Shown piece after piece: positions 60,149-64,000 of a DNA stretch of 64,000 nucleotides. The translations under genes and the position numbers were made by a program. Each line of letters begins with the position of its first letter. Positions within the stretch are counted from its first letter, which is position 1. A model generated the notes under the pieces. That model searched no databases. It was not told where the DNA came from and saw only the letters and a program-made list of their open reading frames with translations. Location of the stretch: the NCBI GenBank assembly GCA_973895155.1, contig OZ316895.1, positions 19,344,001 through 19,408,000 of the forward strand, read 5' to 3'. The DNA comes from Marsupella aquatica. Lineage: Eukaryota > Marchantiophyta.

Positions 60149-60510
60149 ATGCTGGTACTTGCAGTCAACCACACACTTGATTGACTGGCTTCACTTGCTC
60201 CTTATTTTGGTTGACTGGTTGACCACCACATGCAGTGCTTGTCTTCAAAGTACTGCACCCAAATGCAAAAACCTAGAAATGAGAGGAATGCCTTTGTTCC
60301 TGTCACATTTGCAACCTTTTGAGCCTAGCAGAGATTTGGGCATTCCAAAATCGAGAAACCTTGATCCCCATTGTGGCTGATTGACAACAATGACTTTGTC
60401 ACTAATAATTTATTCTTAGGTATCTGGAATTACCCAAGTTGGCCAACATCAGTTTGCGAGCCATTCCAGCAGTTTTTTGGAGGTGTCAAGGATGTTAGGA
60501 GACATGGCCA

Positions 60511-60747
60511 TTGACACACGTGCTGCTCATCAAGTGGGATGACTTCTTTGCATTCACAAAGGAAATTTTGCTGCAAGACGAGAGTGCGGGCGAGAGTGAT
60601 GACGAAGAATGCAACATTGCAAGTACTGTCACTTCCTTGATGGCAATAATTTCTCAAGAGACAGGTGGAGACGGTGTGACTTGCGACTGCAGCCCATCAT
60701 GCGCTGAGAGCTCACCTCACAATGCCGATGCACCTCCGAAGGAGTAG
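60511..60747 (+). other. Possible C-terminal exon of the Harbinger nuclease gene
   Basis: A 78-aa frame starting THVLLIKWDDFFAF and continuing into an acidic Ser/Glu stretch (ESAGESDDEE). Its position downstream of the nuclease core, and a short hydrophobic start like the 'ILHNF' end of these proteins, suggest a last exon. No firm motif. Confidence 0.3.
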
Positions 60748-61669
60748 CCCAGTAGCTGATTTTTGTCACCTGTTGTAGGAGTGATTGGTGATTGGCGATG
60801 CTGACTATGTTGGCCATATGTGAAGGCCACAAGTTTTCAGCTTTTTGAATGCAACACTTGTTGGGGTTGTGTTGTAGAAATGGGTCTTTTGCAGTCCACG
60901 ACCAGAATAGATAAGAGCAGGCACTTCAAATTAGAACTCAGTAGGATACTGTAGGTAATTGATTCCCATTGTGGTCATCGATTAGCATTTGAAATTATAG
61001 AATTCTGCACTTGTAGTGGCCACAAATTTGTAAACTTTGCCGTATTATTTGTAAAACTCCTGAATTATTTTTGTGTGAATGGATTGAGATTGTGGCCTAG
61101 AGATTGTGGTTTTGTGTGAATGTTAGTCCGGCTTTGTTATGATTATTGCCTTAGTAAATGTTGATGGCCAGATTTTCTATTTGTGCATTGACACTTACAG
61201 AATCACAGATTATGAGACACAACTTAGTTTGAACATGTGGGAACTTTTGTGTAAAACATGGTGTTTTTTCATGAATGAATAACCGGTAATATGTCCGCCT
61301 TAAGCTTTAAGAAGCATCCCATAGTGCCATGATTAACATTCAACGGCGCAGTGTGAGGAATACACAAACTATTTTAGGAGGACATGATGCACAATGAATT
61401 TGAAAATTGTTTCTCCAAATTATGCTTCAAAACAGATATATCCAAGTTCATGTGGGTTTAGCATCTACATGGAATGCAGTGTGATCACAGGAAAAGAGTA
61501 CTATTGCTACATGTAAGGAGGTTGTCTATCCTATTGCAGATCAACAACTTCTTCATCTCTAGGTGAAGAAGTCCATGCACAACAATTTCTTGCTTCCGAA
61601 TTACGTTGTGGAATGTTTGGTGCCTCGTTTATGCCAGGACTTTCATCAACGTAAGCATTGGGGTACACA
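60748..61669. other. No gene seen
   Basis: AT-rich. No recognised feature. Confidence 0.4.
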
Positions 61670-61675
61670 ACATCA

Positions 61676-62262
61676 TTGGATATCAGTGGCTGATAACTGA
61701 TATCAGTTATCTAAAAAATTTCAGAATCTCAACTGAGGAGTTGAGATGGGGCCTTCGAACTTCCGCGCATCTCAGCTGGGCAACCGAGGTTAACTCAATC
61801 TTGGCTGACCTCGCCGAGATGGGCGTACGGACCGAAAAAGAAAAAGAAAAAAAAAACCAAAACATTTCCCGAAAAAAAAATTTTGAAAAAAAAAATTTGA
61901 AATTTTTTTCCCCATCTCAGCTGGCCTCGCCGAGATGGGGCGTACGGACCGAAAAAAAAGGGGAAAAAAAAACCAAAAATTTTCCCAAAAAAGAATTTTG
62001 AAAAAAAGAAGTTCGGAAATTTTTTTCCCATCTCGGCTGGGCTCGCCGAGATAGGTGTCCGTATGGTACGGACGCCTCATGACGAAAAACATTTTGAAAA
62101 AAAAAAGTTTTCCTTCAAATTTTGAAGAAAAATTTAACATTTTTTTTTCTTCATTTTTTTCTTTTTCGCATCGCAACTTGGCGGCCTCTCTAAGATGAGG
62201 TGGCAGCTGATATCAAGTACACTGATGAAAGTGACTGATAACTGATGAGATTACTTATCTCG
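61676..62262. repeat. Palindrome-rich repeat element with internal 117-bp tandem units
   Basis: The left edge carries GATAACTGATATCAGTTATC, a perfect 20-bp palindrome. The right edge (about 62210-62250) carries related words in inverse order (TGATATCAAGTACACTGATG, GACTGATAACTGATGAG). Inside are two to three units of about 117 bp with GCCGAGATGGGCGTACGGACC, long poly-A and poly-T runs and CCATCTCGGCTGG. CTCGGC and GCCGAG face each other and could form hairpins. It may be a foldback or MITE-like element. No coding capacity. Confidence 0.6.
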
Positions 62263-62947
62263 TAAGCATTTCCTCAGGTGTCCAGTTTGAACAAATCAGT
62301 TCAGTTAGTAGTGTTGTTGACTATTGAGCTCTAGCTCGACAATGTCAATTGGATCTCCAAATCAATTCTGGCCCTCTTCTCCTCGTGCCTTCTCTATATC
62401 CTATCTCTCACCCTGGTGTCCTTTATCAATGCTTTGCACTCGTCCCTGCTATCAGTAAGTTCATTTTGCTTTCCATTTATCCCGAGTTTCAATCATCTAT
62501 TGTCGGAATACGTTCTTCTCAACTAGCTTCTTCATGTACAACTCTGCCGTGTTGGGCCGGGAAGTTGCCTATGAAGGGGCGGGCCTTCTCATTTTTTTCC
62601 TCCCATGATTTGATCTATCCATTCTGGGATTAGATGGCGGGGCAGTGGGGGCTTGTGAAGCCTGCACTTTGTCAGTGTTGTAGAATTAAACTAGGTTCTC
62701 CAGAGGCAACAGGTTTGGGCTCTGTCCATGAGGGAACAAATGCATGCCATGAGGCATCCTCACTCGGTAAGCTATGCTCATAGTCAAACTGCAAATCCCC
62801 ACCATGTTCACGGAAATCTGTCAAGGACGGGTAAAATCCAAGAGTAATGAGCGAATAAGTCTGGTTTTGTGTAAAGAACGAGGTAAAGAAGAAGTGTTTT
62901 CCAAGTTCAGCCTACTATGGCACATACCTGTTGGCAATGAGTCCTAG
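62263..62947. other. No gene seen
   Basis: Only short ORFs. No motif recognised. Confidence 0.35.
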
Positions 62948-63594
62948 TCATTCGATCCTTTGCAGTCGTCTTGTTTGTCCTCGTCCGATCCTAGATCCAC
63001 ACAAAGCTCGATGTGGTGGGGGGAAACACTTGCCCTCTCTCAATAGTGCGCGCGCATGCATCCTGTCAAAGTGAGGACAAATCTTGTCGAGCTTGTCCTC
63101 CAGCATACTACCTGCCCAAAGCTCAATGTTAGACCAGTTCCACAATCCTGTTTCATAGCCAGAGCCTCCTTATATTTCTTCACATATCGTGCAAACCTTT
63201 TACCCGAGTTGTCTCTTGTGCTGACAAATGTTGGGAAGCCTTGGCTATGCAGCACAACCAACATCATTCAAAAAACCGTTTTCTTCAAAGGATTCCTTGT
63301 ACCCACAGGCAGCCTACGAGAGGATCCATTCAACATTGTGAAGTTGTATGGATCTTCGAGCCAGTCTACAATCTTACCCAAGTGCGGTGCAGTGAGCTTG
63401 CAATTGACATTCACTGCAGAAACATGGTGATTATTTGAGGCCACCATGTTTGCTTGAATTTCTGTGAGCTGTGAAGTGGGCACTACCACTACAATTGGAT
63501 CCAGCGACTGGAGATATCTAGACAATTGAGAGGAAGTAAGATGTGCCCTCATCAAATTAGCCATCCTTCCTCTTCTACTCTTGCACTTCAACAT
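62948..63594 (-). pseudogene. SANT/Myb-like Harbinger partner protein, broken
   Basis: The minus-strand frame from 63594 reads IVDWLEDPYNFTMLNGSS and, after an in-frame stop at 63268, GKRFARYVKKYKEALAMKQD. A frameshift follows, and LEDKLDKICPHFDRMHA reads in another frame (63145-62948). The pattern of a DNA-binding-like helix region, then 'KyKea...tGlg', then 'kLdeiCPhf.rmdal' fits the Myb/SANT-like proteins encoded by PIF/Harbinger elements beside the nuclease. The nuclease at 59491 lies on the opposite strand, pointing toward this ORF. At least two breaks make it non-functional. Confidence 0.6.
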
Positions 63595-64000
63595 GGAAAC
63601 TTAGGACTCCTTTGTTGCAGATGTTCCGAGAGGGAAGGTAACATTTTGAAAAAGCTCTGCATTCAACGAAAGAAAATAGGTTCTGTGCAGAGCAAAGCCG
63701 GCGCAAGGGTTCAAACATAAAGTGAGCGGGATTTCCTTAACCCATGCTAAACCCACTACCGTGGCAGCTTATGACCCGTCTCAAACTTTGCCCCCTTGCT
63801 TTCTGCATGCCCGAAAAGACTGTCCCAGCCTCAGGGCCACTTTACAAGACGGGCGCGGCAATTTGAGTGCTTTCTACCAGGGCTGTGACAGAGCCCAACT
63901 TTAGTGGTACAGTAGGACTCTAGACCAATCCAAGGCAGGGATCCTAGGAGGAAGCGGGCTGCCCATTTTCGCACCTCCGGAGGTCCGATAGTCTAGCGCC
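63595..64000. other. No gene seen at the right edge
   Basis: Short ORFs only. May be the outer part of the Harbinger element or host flank. Confidence 0.3.

Noticed and set aside
1-64000. tRNA, rRNA or snoRNA genes
   Set aside because: None was recognised by eye. TGGTATCAGAGC at 54097 is a primer site, not a tRNA gene. A covariance-model scan could still find small RNA genes.

Overview
The window reads as plant nuclear DNA. It has spliced genes with GT-AG introns (and one apparent GC-AG intron), a plant-type acylaminoacyl-peptidase, a PARN deadenylase with a presequence-like N terminus, and the usual plant mobile elements: CACTA/En-Spm, Ty3/gypsy with an initiator-Met tRNA primer site, Ty1/copia, L1-like LINE, PIF/Harbinger and short TIR elements. 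I cannot fix the species; a streptophyte, perhaps a spore-bearing plant or charophyte, is only an impression. Two host genes are supported. The rest is mostly mobile-element debris.

Layout. 1-9.4 kb: a 5'-truncated LINE (670-3306), degenerate minus-strand ORFs on both sides of it, and copy 1 of a gag-like ORF family (5145-7199). 9.4-14.3 kb: repeats with nested insertions. A 287-bp repeat is followed by a 2.7-kb TIR element (11317-14029, 8-bp target duplication), which holds a second insertion (11587-13979). 14289-24731: a CACTA element bounded by CACAACTACATTTT inverted ends and a 3-bp TAC duplication. It carries a minus-strand TNP2-type transposase gene, a divergent plus-strand TNPA-like gene, a third plus-strand ORF and a decayed SET-like domain. 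24.7-36.2 kb: an integrase fragment, gag-like copy 2 (27170-29710), a gypsy LTR copy, two short TIR elements (one inserted in a copia relic) and a large pyrimidine-rich minisatellite. 36.8-38.1 kb: the 3' end of a second LINE type.

The host genes are tail to tail. PARN lies on the plus strand (38578-42899, 7 exons, 868 aa). The acylaminoacyl-peptidase lies on the minus strand (50455-44284, 16 coding exons, 772 aa from the chosen Met). All exon phases join in both models. PARN would shorten poly(A) tails (in plants it is tied to mitochondrial mRNA). The peptidase removes N-acylated residues from peptides. I see no functional link between them.

52.6-57.5 kb: a 3'-truncated gypsy element with LTR, primer site, gag, CCHC knuckle, protease remnant and reverse transcriptase. 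59.5-63.6 kb: a Harbinger-type nuclease (+) and a SANT/Myb-like partner ORF (-), convergent around a palindrome-rich repeat. Many in-frame stops in the element ORFs are where CGA or CAG would be expected, which fits deamination of methylated CG and CHG sites in silenced elements.
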